Assembly: GCF_002075345.1 (NCBI RefSeq)
Contig: NZ_NAEW01000011.1
Coordinates: forward strand, 42,580-106,579
Source: Citrobacter braakii
Lineage (GTDB): Bacteria; Pseudomonadota; Gammaproteobacteria; Enterobacterales; Enterobacteriaceae
DNA: 64,000 nucleotides
Reading direction: 5' to 3'
The notes beneath the pieces were generated by a model that ran no database searches, was not told the origin of the DNA, and saw only the letters and a list, made by a program, of their open reading frames with translations. Below, one piece after another: positions 31,215-40,216 of this stretch. Position 1 is the stretch's first letter, and every line of letters starts with the position of its first letter. Position numbers and translations under genes: made by a program.

Positions 31215-32639
31215 ATGTCTAATGATGGAACAATGATCGGAAGCAATCAAAATATTGCTGTCAGGCCTTTCGGATTAAGAGATAAATTCGGTTATTTATG
31301 TGGTGACCTCGGAACCTGTTTTATTCTTGGACTGGTAAATAGTTTTTTAATGATTTATTACACCAACGTACTCGGTATTTCCGGTGTTATTGTTGGTTCA
31401 CTCTATTTTGTGACCAAACTCTTTGATGCGTTTGTCGACGTTGGCGTAGGGCGCTTATGTGATACCTCTAAACTGACGGTACATGGGCGATTTAACCCCT
31501 GGGTGCGCCGCATGAAGTACCCGTTTTGCATCATTGCGGTCGTTCTGTTCCTGCCGTTTGTGCATGATTTTTCTTATACGGCGAAAATTATCTACATCTG
31601 CTGTTCCTATTTTATTTACGGTTCGCTGTTATCGACAGTGAGTATTCCGTATGGTGCCATGTCTGCGGCGATTAGCTCGAATCCGGAAGATCGCGTATCG
31701 CTGTCAACCTGGCGCAGCGTTGGGTCCGCCATCGGCGGCGGGACAACCGGCTTTTTTATTCCGATCCTGATGTACACCACTCTGGTGGACGGAAGCCAGG
31801 TGATCTCTGGACAGCATTTCTTCTGGATTGCCATTGGTTGTTCTGTGCTGGGGTTTATCTTTTTAACGTTGACCTGTCAGTTAACGACGGAACGCGTGCG
31901 GGTGGAAAGAAAAGAGAGCATGCCGGTTTCTGTGCTGCTGAAGGGGCTGATACGCAATAAAGCGCTAATTGTTTTAGTGGTTGTGGATCTGCTGATTGTG
32001 ATTAATCAGGGGTTGTCTGGTACCAACATGACTTACCTGTTTAATGACTATTTCCATAACAAAGAGGCCATGTCCGTTGCATTGCTATTCACCTTTGGCT
32101 CTCTGGTTTTGCTGGCACCCTCGGCATCCTGGCTCACGAAGCGCTTTGGTAAGAAAGAAGCCAGCGTAGGCGCGCTGCTCTTTGCGGTAGCCATGTATGT
32201 GATTATGTACTTCACCCACATTACCGACGCGAAGGTTTATTTGGTTTTCCTGTTCCTGGCGACGCTGGGTGCCGGGTTATTCAACCTGATGATTTGGGCG
32301 TTTATGACCGATGTGTGTGATTATCACCAGTATGTCACCGGCGATCGTGAAGATGGGACCGTCTATGGCGTGAACTTCTTCGCCCGCAAGGTTGGCCAGG
32401 CGTGCGCTGGGGCTATTGGCGGCTTTATGCTGGCCATCATTGGTTATCAATCTTCGTCAACGGGCGGCGCTGTGCAAACCAGCATTGTGCAGGAAAACAT
32501 CTATACGATGGCAAATCTGTTACCGGCTTTATGCCTGTTTTTGGCAGCAGTCATTCTGATTTATTTCTATCCATTGAACCGTAAAGAGACGCTCAAAATG
32601 GAAGAAACATTGAATAAGCTTAATGGTATCAGTAAGTAA
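31215..32639 (+). CDS. GPH-family sugar:cation symporter (oligogalacturonide/uronide type)
   Basis: A 474-residue permease of the glycoside-pentoside-hexuronide:cation family (MelB, UidB, YihO, TogT). About 12 membrane spans; the family signatures are FGLRDKFGYLCGDLG at the N-terminus, WVRRMKYPF after helix 3 and TVYGVNFFARKVGQA late in the protein. AAGGAG lies 8 bases before the ATG. Paired with a KdgM-type porin and KdgR-like boxes, it most likely carries unsaturated oligogalacturonides; other uronides are possible. No lyase gene accompanies the pair here. A terminator follows before convergent metJ. Confidence 0.87.
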   Translation: MSNDGTMIGSNQNIAVRPFGLRDKFGYLCGDLGTCFILGLVNSFLMIYYTNVLGISGVIVGSLYFVTKLFDAFVDVGVGRLCDTSKLTVHGRFNPWVRRMKYPFCIIAVVLFLPFVHDFSYTAKIIYICCSYFIYGSLLSTVSIPYGAMSAAISSNPEDRVSLSTWRSVGSAIGGGTTGFFIPILMYTTLVDGSQVISGQHFFWIAIGCSVLGFIFLTLTCQLTTERVRVERKESMPVSVLLKGLIRNKALIVLVVVDLLIVINQGLSGTNMTYLFNDYFHNKEAMSVALLFTFGSLVLLAPSASWLTKRFGKKEASVGALLFAVAMYVIMYFTHITDAKVYLVFLFLATLGAGLFNLMIWAFMTDVCDYHQYVTGDREDGTVYGVNFFARKVGQACAGAIGGFMLAIIGYQSSSTGGAVQTSIVQENIYTMANLLPALCLFLAAVILIYFYPLNRKETLKMEETLNKLNGISK

Positions 32640-32652
32640 CGTAGTGAGAAGC

Positions 32653-32674
32653 GGCGGGAGTAATCCCGCCTTTT
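32653..32674. terminator. Terminator between GPH symporter and metJ
   Basis: GGCGGGA and TCCCGCC around GTAA, followed by TTTTC on the plus strand. It lies 13 bases after the symporter stop and 18 bases before the metJ stop. Confidence 0.8.
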
Positions 32675-32692
32675 CTCATCTGTCTTGAAAAA

Positions 32693-33010
32693 TCAGTATT
32701 CCCACGTTTCCGGGTTGATACCCAGTTCACGCATGATTACCTTTGCTTCTTCCGGGATTTCATCGCTGCGCTCTTTACGCAGGTCGTCATCGTTGGGTAA
32801 TGGTTGCCCGGTAAAAGCATGCAGAAACGCTTCACACAGCAGTTCGCTGTTGGTGGCGTGACGCAGGTTGTTAACCTGACGACGCGTGCGTTCATCGGTA
32901 AGGATTTTTAACACCTTCAGAGGAATGGAAACCGTAATTTTTTTGACTTGCTCACTCTTCTTACCGTGCTCAGCGTATGGGCTGATATATTCGCCGCTCC
33001 ATTCAGCCAT
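32693..33010 (-). CDS. metJ: Methionine repressor MetJ
   Basis: A 105-residue ribbon-helix-helix repressor that binds tandem met boxes with S-adenosylmethionine as corepressor. The beta-ribbon [13 protein letters not shown] (residues about 22-34) and the following helices are intact. The start MAEWSGEY matches E. coli; the longer open frame to 33106 runs into the promoter and is rejected. Divergent from metB, sharing the met-box promoter region. Confidence 0.98.
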   Translation of the reverse strand: MAEWSGEYISPYAEHGKKSEQVKKITVSIPLKVLKILTDERTRRQVNNLRHATNSELLCEAFLHAFTGQPLPNDDDLRKERSDEIPEEAKVIMRELGINPETWEY

Positions 33011-33182
33011 GAGATACCTAATCCTCTTTGTCATTAATATTGAGGCCAGAACCTGAGCCCGGACCATAATTGCGCGTAGTTTATCGTAGTGGCGTGGCCC
33101 TGACACGAAGTAAGCCGACGCAGATGTACGCTAATGCATATAATTTTAACGGCTATTTCCGGTTTGCTCAATCTATACGCAA

Positions 33183-33214
33183 AGAAGTTTAGATGTCCAG
33201 ATGTATTGACGGCT
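33183..33214. promoter_or_regulatory. Tandem met boxes, metJ/metBL operator
   Basis: Four consecutive 8-mers, AGAAGTTT, AGATGTCC, AGATGTAT and TGACGGCT, each match the MetJ box AGACGTCT at six of eight positions. Tandem imperfect boxes are the normal MetJ operator. They lie 62 bases upstream of metB. Confidence 0.88.
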
Positions 33215-33275
33215 ATCGTAACTATGATTACTCTGGTGTCTGACTTTTCACCGACTCAGCCAGGATCTCCTCAAT

Positions 33276-34436
33276 ATGACGCGTAAACAGGCCACCATCG
33301 CAGTGCGTAGCGGATTAAATGACGACGAACAGTACGGTTGCGTTGTCCCGCCGATCCACCTCTCCAGCACCTATAACTTTACCGGTTTTAATGAGCCTCG
33401 CGCCCATGACTATTCGCGTCGCGGTAACCCAACGCGTGATGTCGTTCAGCGTGCGCTGGCGGAACTGGAAGGTGGGGCGGGGGCAGTACTGACCAATACC
33501 GGCATGTCGGCGATTCATCTGGTGACTACGGTATTCCTCAAGCCTGGCGATCTGCTGGTCGCACCGCACGACTGCTACGGCGGAAGCTATCGTCTGTTTG
33601 ACAGCCTGGCAAAGCGTGGCTGTTATCGCGTACTGTTTGTCGATCAAGGAGATGAGCAGGCGTTGCAGGCGGCACTGGCGGAAAAACCGAAGCTGGTGCT
33701 GGTAGAAAGCCCAAGCAACCCGCTGCTGCGCGTGGTGGATATCGCGAAAATCTGCCAGCTGGCGCGCGAGGCTGGTGCGGTCAGCGTGGTGGACAACACT
33801 TTTTTAAGCCCGGCACTGCAAAATCCACTGGCATTAGGCGCCGATCTGGTGTTGCATTCATGCACGAAATATTTAAACGGTCACTCCGACGTAGTGGCTG
33901 GTGTGGTGATAGCAAAAGATCCGGAAATGGTCACTGAACTGGCATGGTGGGCGAATAATATTGGTGTGACCGGCGGCGCGTTTGATAGTTATCTGCTGTT
34001 GCGCGGCCTGCGTACTCTGTCACCTCGTATGGAGGTGGCGCAACGTAATGCTCAGGCGATTGTGGATTATCTGCAAACTCAGCCGCTGGTGAAAAAATTG
34101 TATCACCCGTCATTGCCGGATAATCAGGGCCATGAGATTGCCGCGCGTCAGCAAAAAGGGTTTGGCGCGATGTTGAGTTTTGAGCTGGATGGCGATGAGC
34201 AAACGCTGCGTCGCTTCCTCGGCGGGTTGTCATTGTTTACGCTGGCGGAATCGTTAGGGGGCGTTGAAAGTCTGATCTCCCATGCCGCAACCATGACACA
34301 CGCGGGAATGGCGCCAGAAGCGCGTGCTGCTGCCGGAATTTCGGAAACGCTGTTGCGTATCTCCACCGGTATTGAAGATGGCGAAGATTTAATTGCCGAC
34401 CTGGAAAATGGCTTCCGGGCTGCAAACAAGGGGTAA
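33276..34436 (+). CDS. metB: Cystathionine gamma-synthase
   Basis: A 386-residue PLP enzyme that joins O-succinylhomoserine and cysteine to cystathionine. The PLP lysine is Lys198 (HSCTKYLNGHSD). The N-terminal YSRRGNPTRD phosphate-binding segment is intact. Length equals E. coli MetB. It forms an operon with metL two bases downstream, under MetJ control from the upstream met boxes. Confidence 0.98.
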   Translation: MTRKQATIAVRSGLNDDEQYGCVVPPIHLSSTYNFTGFNEPRAHDYSRRGNPTRDVVQRALAELEGGAGAVLTNTGMSAIHLVTTVFLKPGDLLVAPHDCYGGSYRLFDSLAKRGCYRVLFVDQGDEQALQAALAEKPKLVLVESPSNPLLRVVDIAKICQLAREAGAVSVVDNTFLSPALQNPLALGADLVLHSCTKYLNGHSDVVAGVVIAKDPEMVTELAWWANNIGVTGGAFDSYLLLRGLRTLSPRMEVAQRNAQAIVDYLQTQPLVKKLYHPSLPDNQGHEIAARQQKGFGAMLSFELDGDEQTLRRFLGGLSLFTLAESLGGVESLISHAATMTHAGMAPEARAAAGISETLLRISTGIEDGEDLIADLENGFRAANKG

Positions 34437-34438
34437 AC

Positions 34439-36871
34439 ATGAGTGTGATTGCGCAGGCAGGGACGAAGGGTCGTCAACTGCACAAATTTGGTGGTAGTAG
34501 TCTGGCTGATGTGAAATGTTATCTGCGTGTTGCAGGCATTATGGCGGAGTACTCGCAGCCTGATGACATGATGGTTGTTTCAGCCGCAGGCAGTACCACT
34601 AACCAGTTGATTAGCTGGCTAAAATTAAGCCAGACCGATCGTCTGTCTGCGCATCAGGTTCAACAGGCGTTACGTCGCTATCAGAGTGAGCTTATCAGCG
34701 GTTTGTTACCTCCTGAGGTGGCGGATGGGCTGATCGGCGCGTTTATTCACGATCTGGAGCGTCTGGCCGGGTTACTCGACAGCGGCGTGAATGATGCCGT
34801 CTATGCTGAAGTCGTCGGGCATGGCGAGGTGTGGTCGGCGCGTTTGATGTCTGCCGTCCTTAACCAACAGGGGCTGGAGTCAGCCTGGCTGGATGCGCGC
34901 GATTTTTTACGTGCCGAGCGCGGCGCTCAGCCGCAGGTGGATGAAGGTCTTTCTTACCCATTGCTGCAGCAACTGCTGGCGCAGCATCCGGGCAAACGCC
35001 TGGTCGTTACCGGTTTCATTAGCCGCAGCAACGCCGGTGAGACGGTACTGCTGGGGCGTAACGGCTCCGACTACTCGGCGACGCAGGTTGGCGCGTTGGC
35101 GGGGGTTTCCCGCGTAACCATCTGGAGCGATGTCGCCGGGGTTTACAGCGCGGATCCGCGTAAAGTAAAAGATGCCTGTCTGCTGCCGCTGCTGCGTCTG
35201 GATGAAGCCAGCGAGCTGGCGCGTCTGGCGGCTCCGGTTCTCCATGCCCGCACCCTCCAGCCGGTTTCCGGCAGCGATATCGATCTCCAGTTGCGTTGTA
35301 GCTATACGCCGGAGCAGGGATCGACGCGTATTGAACGCGTGCTGGCTTCCGGTACCGGGGCACGTATTGTGACCAGCCATGACGACGTTTGCCTGATTGA
35401 GTTTCAGGTTCCCACTGGCCAGGACTTTAAACTGGCCTATAAAGAGATTGATCAGATTTTAAAACGCACCCAGGTGCGTCCGCTGGCAGTGGGTGTGCAT
35501 CCTGACCGCCAGTTGCTGCAATTTTGCTATACCTCCGAAGTCGCTGATGGCGCACTGAAAATTCTGGATGAAGCTGGCCTGCCGGGCGAACTGCGTCTGC
35601 GCCAGGGGCTGGCGCTGGTGGCGATGGTTGGGGCGGGCGTCACCCGTAACCCGCTGCACTGCCATCGCTTTTGGCAACAGCTGAAAGGTCAGCCGGTCGA
35701 ATTCACCTGGCAGTCGGAAGAGGGCATTAGCCTGGTCGCCGTCTTGCGTACCGGGCCAACGGAGAGCCTGATTCAGGGTCTGCACCAGTCAATCTTCCGC
35801 GCGGAAAAACGCATTGGTCTGGTGCTGTTCGGCAAAGGTAACATTGGGTCGCGTTGGCTGGAGCTGTTTGCCCGCGAGCAGAGCACGCTCTCGGCGCGTA
35901 CCGGATTAGAGTTCGTGCTGGCAGGAGTGGTTGATAGCCGCCGTAGCCTGCTGAATTACGAAGGGCTGGATGCCAGCCGCGCGTTGGCCTTCTTCGATGA
36001 CGAGGCGGTAGAACAGGATGAAGAGTCATTGTTCCTGTGGATGCGTGCCCACCCGTATGATGATTTAGTGGTGCTGGACGTCACTGCCAGCGAGCAGTTG
36101 GCGGAGCAGTATCTGGATTTCGCCAGTCATGGCTTCCACGTTATCAGCGCCAACAAGCTAGCGGGGGCGAGCAGCAGTAATAATTACCGCCAGATTCATG
36201 ACGCCTTTGAAAAAACCGGTCGCCACTGGCTGTATAACGCCACCGTCGGCGCAGGCTTGCCGATCAACCATACAGTGCGCGATCTGATTGATAGCGGAGA
36301 TACTATTCTGTCGATCAGCGGGATCTTCTCCGGCACGTTGTCGTGGTTGTTCCTGCAATTTGATGGCACGGTCCCGTTCACCGATCTGGTGGATCAGGCG
36401 TGGCAGCAGGGTTTGACTGAACCTGATCCGCGCGTGGATCTTTCCGGCAAAGATGTGATGCGCAAGCTGGTGATTCTGGCGCGTGAAGCGGGTTACGACA
36501 TCGAACCGGACCAGGTGCGCGTAGAGTCGCTGGTGCCTGTGCACTGTGAAGCAGGTTCTATTGACCATTTCTTTGAAAATGGCGATGAGCTGAACGAGCA
36601 GATGGTGCAACGCCTGGAAGCGGCACGTGAAATGGGACTGGTGCTACGTTATGTGGCGCGTTTTGACGCTAACGGTAAGGCACGCGTTGGCGTTGAAGCG
36701 GTACGCCCTGAGCACCCGCTGGCGGCACTACTGCCGTGCGATAACGTCTTCGCCATTGAAAGCCGTTGGTATCGTGATAACCCGCTGGTCATTCGCGGAC
36801 CGGGGGCGGGCCGCGATGTGACCGCCGGGGCGATTCAGTCTGATATCAACCGCCTGGCGCAACTGCTGTAG
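34439..36871 (+). CDS. metL: Aspartokinase II/homoserine dehydrogenase II
   Basis: An 810-residue natural fusion that performs the first and third steps of the aspartate pathway for methionine. The aspartokinase half begins with KFGGSSLAD (16-24); an ACT-like linker region follows, then the homoserine dehydrogenase half from about residue 460, with FGKGNIGSRW as NAD(P) loop and GSIDHFFENGDE. Length equals the E. coli protein. Its last 26 bases overlap the 3' end of the convergent zinc-ribbon gene. Confidence 0.98.
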   Translation: MSVIAQAGTKGRQLHKFGGSSLADVKCYLRVAGIMAEYSQPDDMMVVSAAGSTTNQLISWLKLSQTDRLSAHQVQQALRRYQSELISGLLPPEVADGLIGAFIHDLERLAGLLDSGVNDAVYAEVVGHGEVWSARLMSAVLNQQGLESAWLDARDFLRAERGAQPQVDEGLSYPLLQQLLAQHPGKRLVVTGFISRSNAGETVLLGRNGSDYSATQVGALAGVSRVTIWSDVAGVYSADPRKVKDACLLPLLRLDEASELARLAAPVLHARTLQPVSGSDIDLQLRCSYTPEQGSTRIERVLASGTGARIVTSHDDVCLIEFQVPTGQDFKLAYKEIDQILKRTQVRPLAVGVHPDRQLLQFCYTSEVADGALKILDEAGLPGELRLRQGLALVAMVGAGVTRNPLHCHRFWQQLKGQPVEFTWQSEEGISLVAVLRTGPTESLIQGLHQSIFRAEKRIGLVLFGKGNIGSRWLELFAREQSTLSARTGLEFVLAGVVDSRRSLLNYEGLDASRALAFFDDEAVEQDEESLFLWMRAHPYDDLVVLDVTASEQLAEQYLDFASHGFHVISANKLAGASSSNNYRQIHDAFEKTGRHWLYNATVGAGLPINHTVRDLIDSGDTILSISGIFSGTLSWLFLQFDGTVPFTDLVDQAWQQGLTEPDPRVDLSGKDVMRKLVILAREAGYDIEPDQVRVESLVPVHCEAGSIDHFFENGDELNEQMVQRLEAAREMGLVLRYVARFDANGKARVGVEAVRPEHPLAALLPCDNVFAIESRWYRDNPLVIRGPGAGRDVTAGAIQSDINRLAQLL

Positions 36872-38021
36872 TTTTTGTTGCCGGATAACATGTGTAAACA
36901 TCGCCCTCAATGAGGGCGTTGTATTTATCTGCCAGCGATCTTATCGCCTGAAACACCGAATGGGCAGAGTAACGGGTACTTTGCTCAAATTCCGTCTGTT
37001 GCCGCAACCAGGCGAGAAAACGATGGCTTGCCGCCAGGGTTATTGACGCGCTTTCTTCAACCCGCCCCTGCGTTAACAAACACACCATTTTACGCATATC
37101 GCCTCGTTGCCAGATTTGCCACTGATTTCGCCACCATCCCTGATACGTTTTACCCAGCAATTGCCAGGGCAGCGTGCGCTTATCGTTATTCATTTCTTCA
37201 TCAATAAACCACAGCGAGGCGCGATGATGGCGAAACTGTTCCGCCCATGCGGTAATCGCTGCGCCGCGCAGGAAGCATTCGTGGGCAATAATATGGGTTT
37301 TTACCTCTGGCCACAGATGGCTCAGCAGGCGGAAATGCCCATGGGCAGTAATGACCGGGCGTAAAATCGCGCCGCTGGCATTCCGTTTGAGTATGGCGCT
37401 GCCGTACTGGATTTCATCAAACTGGCTGCGGCGTAAAAACTGGGTTTCCCGCTGACTCACTCGCTCAATGATATCGTCGTGAATGACTGTTGGCTCAGCA
37501 CTGCCACGCCAGCGGTAAAGCAATGATATGCCGGCAGTGTGCGGCGTGAAGTTGCTGGAAATATGCAGAACATTGCCGCGAATAGCGTCAAAAGAGAGTA
37601 ATACATAGAGTTGCTGGCCTGCACTAACGCCCTGAAAAGGGACGAGCAAGGGAATCGTCGCTATTTGTTCTGGCAAAACGATGCCGGTGGGAGGCGCCTG
37701 CTTTGGTGTCCACACTTTTTTGCAGTTTCGGCACTGGACGCGCTGGCTGCCCTGGGGATTATGCCCATAGCGGATGATTTCTCGTTGGTAGCAACATGGG
37801 CAAAACTGACCACGATTAGCGGCAAAATCCGCTAAATATGCCGACAACCAGCAACGGAACTGTTCCTCATCAAACAGCGGTGGAAGGCTGCCGCATGCCC
37901 GACAATGCAGTGCGGCATAACCCAGCCGATATTCTGGCCAGCTGTAATCAGCTGAGCTTGCCAGCCCCAGATTTTTGCAGCCAAAGGATTTGCAGCAATT
38001 GATAGTGAACAGTGACGTCAT
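36846..38021 (-). CDS. Zinc-ribbon protein, transposase-like, function unknown
   Basis: A 391-residue protein I cannot name. The N-terminal 105 residues carry three Cys pairs in zinc-ribbon spacing: Cys10/Cys15 with Cys40/Cys43, then Cys74/Cys77 with Cys97/Cys100 (GSQRVQCRNCKKVW resembles the zinc ribbon of IS1 InsA-type transposases). The rest (about 135-320) could be a degenerate RNase H-like transposase core starting at FDAIRG, but no secure DDE triad is visible. No terminal inverted repeats or second ORF flank it. ATG at 38021 is chosen; a GTG at 38072 gives 17 more residues. It ends inside metL. Probably a domesticated transposase-like protein; a regulatory role is possible. Confidence 0.7.
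   Translation of the reverse strand: MTSLFTINCCKSFGCKNLGLASSADYSWPEYRLGYAALHCRACGSLPPLFDEEQFRCWLSAYLADFAANRGQFCPCCYQREIIRYGHNPQGSQRVQCRNCKKVWTPKQAPPTGIVLPEQIATIPLLVPFQGVSAGQQLYVLLSFDAIRGNVLHISSNFTPHTAGISLLYRWRGSAEPTVIHDDIIERVSQRETQFLRRSQFDEIQYGSAILKRNASGAILRPVITAHGHFRLLSHLWPEVKTHIIAHECFLRGAAITAWAEQFRHHRASLWFIDEEMNNDKRTLPWQLLGKTYQGWWRNQWQIWQRGDMRKMVCLLTQGRVEESASITLAASHRFLAWLRQQTEFEQSTRYSAHSVFQAIRSLADKYNALIEGDVYTCYPATKTTAVAPGG
36902..36918. other. Small hairpin inside the zinc-ribbon gene, 31 bp after metL
   Basis: CGCCCTC and GAGGGCG pair across AAT. It could end metL transcripts, although no U-run follows, and it lies within the 3' coding part of the convergent gene. Confidence 0.4.
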
Positions 38022-38154
38022 CCTGTTACCAACGATTTTTAATGGTCGTTGATTTTGGCCTGCAACTATCACCGATGGATGTGAGTTTTCTCACATAAAA
38101 AAACCTTTCAGAACGTAACGTAGCGAATCTTTATATGACTGAAAGGGATTGGTT

Positions 38155-39711
38155 ATGAAGCTAAAAATGCTTGCTGTCGGTGTTCTGGTATCTTTGCCGC
38201 TCTGGGCAAGTGCCAAAGATGTCACGATTATTTATACCAACGATCTCCATGCCCATGTCGAACCTTATAAAGTGCCATGGATTGCCAATGGCACACGAGA
38301 TATTGGCGGTTGGGCCAATATCTCGGCGATGGTGAAGCAGGAGAAAGCGAAAAATAGCGCCACCTGGTTTTTGGATGCTGGCGACTATTTCACCGGGCCA
38401 TATATCAGCAGCCTGACCAAGGGGAAGGCGATTATCGATATCATGAACACCATGAATTTTGACGCTGTCACCATGGGTAATCATGAATTCGATCACGGTT
38501 GGGACAATACGCTGCTGCAACTGAGCCAGGCAAAGTTTCCGATCGTGCAGGGCAACATCTTTTACCAAAACAGCAGCAAAATGTTCTGGGATAAGCCTTA
38601 CACCATTATTGAAAAAGATGGCGTGAAGATTGGCGTGATTGGCCTGCACGGCGTGTTTGCTTTTGATGATACGGTTTCCGCTGCGACACGTGTCGGGATC
38701 GAGGCGCGGGATGAAGTGAAGTGGTTGCAACGCTATATCGATGAGCTGAAAGGCAAAGTCGATCTCACCGTGGCGCTGATCCATGAAGGCACGCCAGCGC
38801 GTCAGTCCAGTCTGGGGGGCACCGATGTACGCCGTGCGCTGGATAAAGACATCCAGACCGCAGGCCAGGTGCAGGGGTTGGACATCCTGATCACCGGTCA
38901 TGCGCATGTGGGCACGCCGGAGCCGATTAAAGTAGGTAACACCCTGATTCTGTCTACCGACAGCGGCGGCATTGATGTGGGTAAACTGGTGCTGGATTAC
39001 CAGCAAAAACCGCATCAATTTACCGTGAAGAACTTCGAGCTGAAAACCATTTTTGCTGATGAGTGGCAGCCAGACCCGCAGACGAAACAGGTCATTGATG
39101 GCTGGAATAAAAAGCTCGATAAAGTGGTGCAGCAGACGGTTGCCAACGCGCCGGTTGAGCTGACGCGTGCTTACGGTGAATCTTCTTCGCTGGGAAATCT
39201 GGCGGCAGATGCGTTGCTGGTTGCGGCGGGTAAAGATACCCAGTTAGCGCTCACTAACTCAGGCGGCATTCGGAATGAAATCCCTGCTGGAGTCATCACC
39301 ATGGGCGCAGTCATTAGCACCTTCCCGTTCCCGAATGAGCTGGCAACCATGGATCTCACCGGGAAGCAGTTACGTAGTCTGATGGAGCACGGCGCGAGTT
39401 TAACCAACGGTGTATTGCAGGTGTCCAAAGGACTGGAGATGAAGTATGACAGCAGTAAACCGGTTGGTCAGCGGGTTAGCGTATTGACGTTAAACGGCAA
39501 ACCCATTGAGGATGCCACGGTTTATCACATTGCCACCAATAGCTTTCTGGCGGACGGCGGTGATGGTTTCACGACATTTACTGAAGGTAAAGCGCGTAAC
39601 ACATCCGGCGGTTACTATGTCTCTAATGCGGTCGTGGATTATTTCAAAGCGGGAAATACGCTGACGGATGAACAACTCAAAGGCATGCGTGTGGAAGATG
39701 TAAAACCGTAG
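38155..39711 (+). CDS. Periplasmic 5'-nucleotidase/2',3'-cyclic phosphodiesterase family protein
   Basis: A 518-residue secreted nucleotidase of the UshA/CpdB superfamily. Signal peptide of about 20 residues (ending WASA). The metallophosphatase domain has TNDLHAH (28-34), GNHEFD (108-113) and GHAH (248-251) metal motifs; the C-terminal nucleotide-binding domain has [19 protein letters not shown] and DGGDGFTTF. It probably releases nucleosides and phosphate from periplasmic nucleotides. It is not the ushA orthologue, which sits elsewhere in related genomes. The ATG at 38155 follows AAAGGGA; a TTG two codons earlier is less likely. Absent from this site in E. coli K-12; Salmonella has a similar accessory gene near metL as far as I recall. 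Confidence 0.87.
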   Translation: MKLKMLAVGVLVSLPLWASAKDVTIIYTNDLHAHVEPYKVPWIANGTRDIGGWANISAMVKQEKAKNSATWFLDAGDYFTGPYISSLTKGKAIIDIMNTMNFDAVTMGNHEFDHGWDNTLLQLSQAKFPIVQGNIFYQNSSKMFWDKPYTIIEKDGVKIGVIGLHGVFAFDDTVSAATRVGIEARDEVKWLQRYIDELKGKVDLTVALIHEGTPARQSSLGGTDVRRALDKDIQTAGQVQGLDILITGHAHVGTPEPIKVGNTLILSTDSGGIDVGKLVLDYQQKPHQFTVKNFELKTIFADEWQPDPQTKQVIDGWNKKLDKVVQQTVANAPVELTRAYGESSSLGNLAADALLVAAGKDTQLALTNSGGIRNEIPAGVITMGAVISTFPFPNELATMDLTGKQLRSLMEHGASLTNGVLQVSKGLEMKYDSSKPVGQRVSVLTLNGKPIEDATVYHIATNSFLADGGDGFTTFTEGKARNTSGGYYVSNAVVDYFKAGNTLTDEQLKGMRVEDVKP

Positions 39712-39719
39712 TGAGGTCA

Positions 39720-39750
39720 GGCCAGCAGATATTCCGCTGGCCTTTGTTTT
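39720..39750 (+). terminator. Terminator after the nucleotidase gene
   Basis: GGCCAGC and GCTGGCC around a 9-base loop, followed by TTTGTTTT, 9 bases after the stop. It also borders the 3' end of the convergent decarboxylase-like gene. Confidence 0.8.
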
Positions 39751-40126
39751 AACCTCTGTGGGAGGCAAACACCTCTTTTGCGGCGAACAGGCCGTTTAGT
39801 GCTGCCGGGAATCCCGCATAAACAGCCATCTGCATCATCACTTCAATAATCTCTTCCTGTGTTAAGCCAACGTGCAGCGCGGCGGCGATGTGTACCTTAA
39901 GCTGCGGTGCGGCGTTACCCATGGCGGTGAGCGCGGCGACGGTGGCAATTTCTCTACTGCGTAAATCCAGCCCCGGCCTTGAATAGATGTCGCCAAAAGG
40001 AAATTCAATCAGGTATTGGGCGAAGTCTGGCGCAATATCCTGCAGACTTTCGACTACCGCATCTCCGCCTTTTCCATCAACCTGTTGCAGCATTCTCTGA
40101 CCGGTTAAATAGCGTTCTGAATCCAT
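39749..40126 (-). CDS. Carboxymuconolactone decarboxylase-like (AhpD-fold) protein
   Basis: A 125-residue small helical protein of the carboxymuconolactone decarboxylase family. It has the core SREIATVAALTAMGNAAPQLKVHI and LTQEEIIEVMMQMAVYAGFPAALN typical of the gamma-carboxymuconolactone decarboxylase branch. The CxxC of AhpD-type peroxidases is absent, so a decarboxylase/lactonase-like or other role fits better than a peroxidase role. ATG at 40126 has GAGGT seven bases upstream; a GTG three codons earlier overlaps it. It is divergent from a LysR regulator that probably controls it. Confidence 0.82.
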   Translation of the reverse strand: MDSERYLTGQRMLQQVDGKGGDAVVESLQDIAPDFAQYLIEFPFGDIYSRPGLDLRSREIATVAALTAMGNAAPQLKVHIAAALHVGLTQEEIIEVMMQMAVYAGFPAALNGLFAAKEVFASHRG

Positions 40127-40201
40127 GATAATCACCTCGTGAGTTCGTGTACGGCATGAGGATAGAGCGCGCAGAATGATTGGGGTAATACCGTTTCCGT
40201 G

Positions 40202-40216
40202 ATACCTTTTCGGTAT
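40202..40216. promoter_or_regulatory. LysR-type recognition site overlapping the regulator start
   Basis: ATACC-N5-GGTAT is a perfect 15-bp inverted repeat containing T-N11-A, the hallmark of LysR operators. A further ATACC half-site lies 14 bases upstream (40188-40192). It lies in the 88-bp divergent gap and runs over the LysR ATG. Confidence 0.6.

Noticed and set aside
32693-33106. Longer MetJ reading frame (137 residues)
   Set aside because: The first 32 codons run into the metJ/metB promoter and do not resemble MetJ; the start at 33010 gives the conserved 105-residue protein.
36846-38021. Active insertion sequence
   Set aside because: No terminal inverted repeats, target duplication or second ORF were found near the gene; only the protein resembles transposases.
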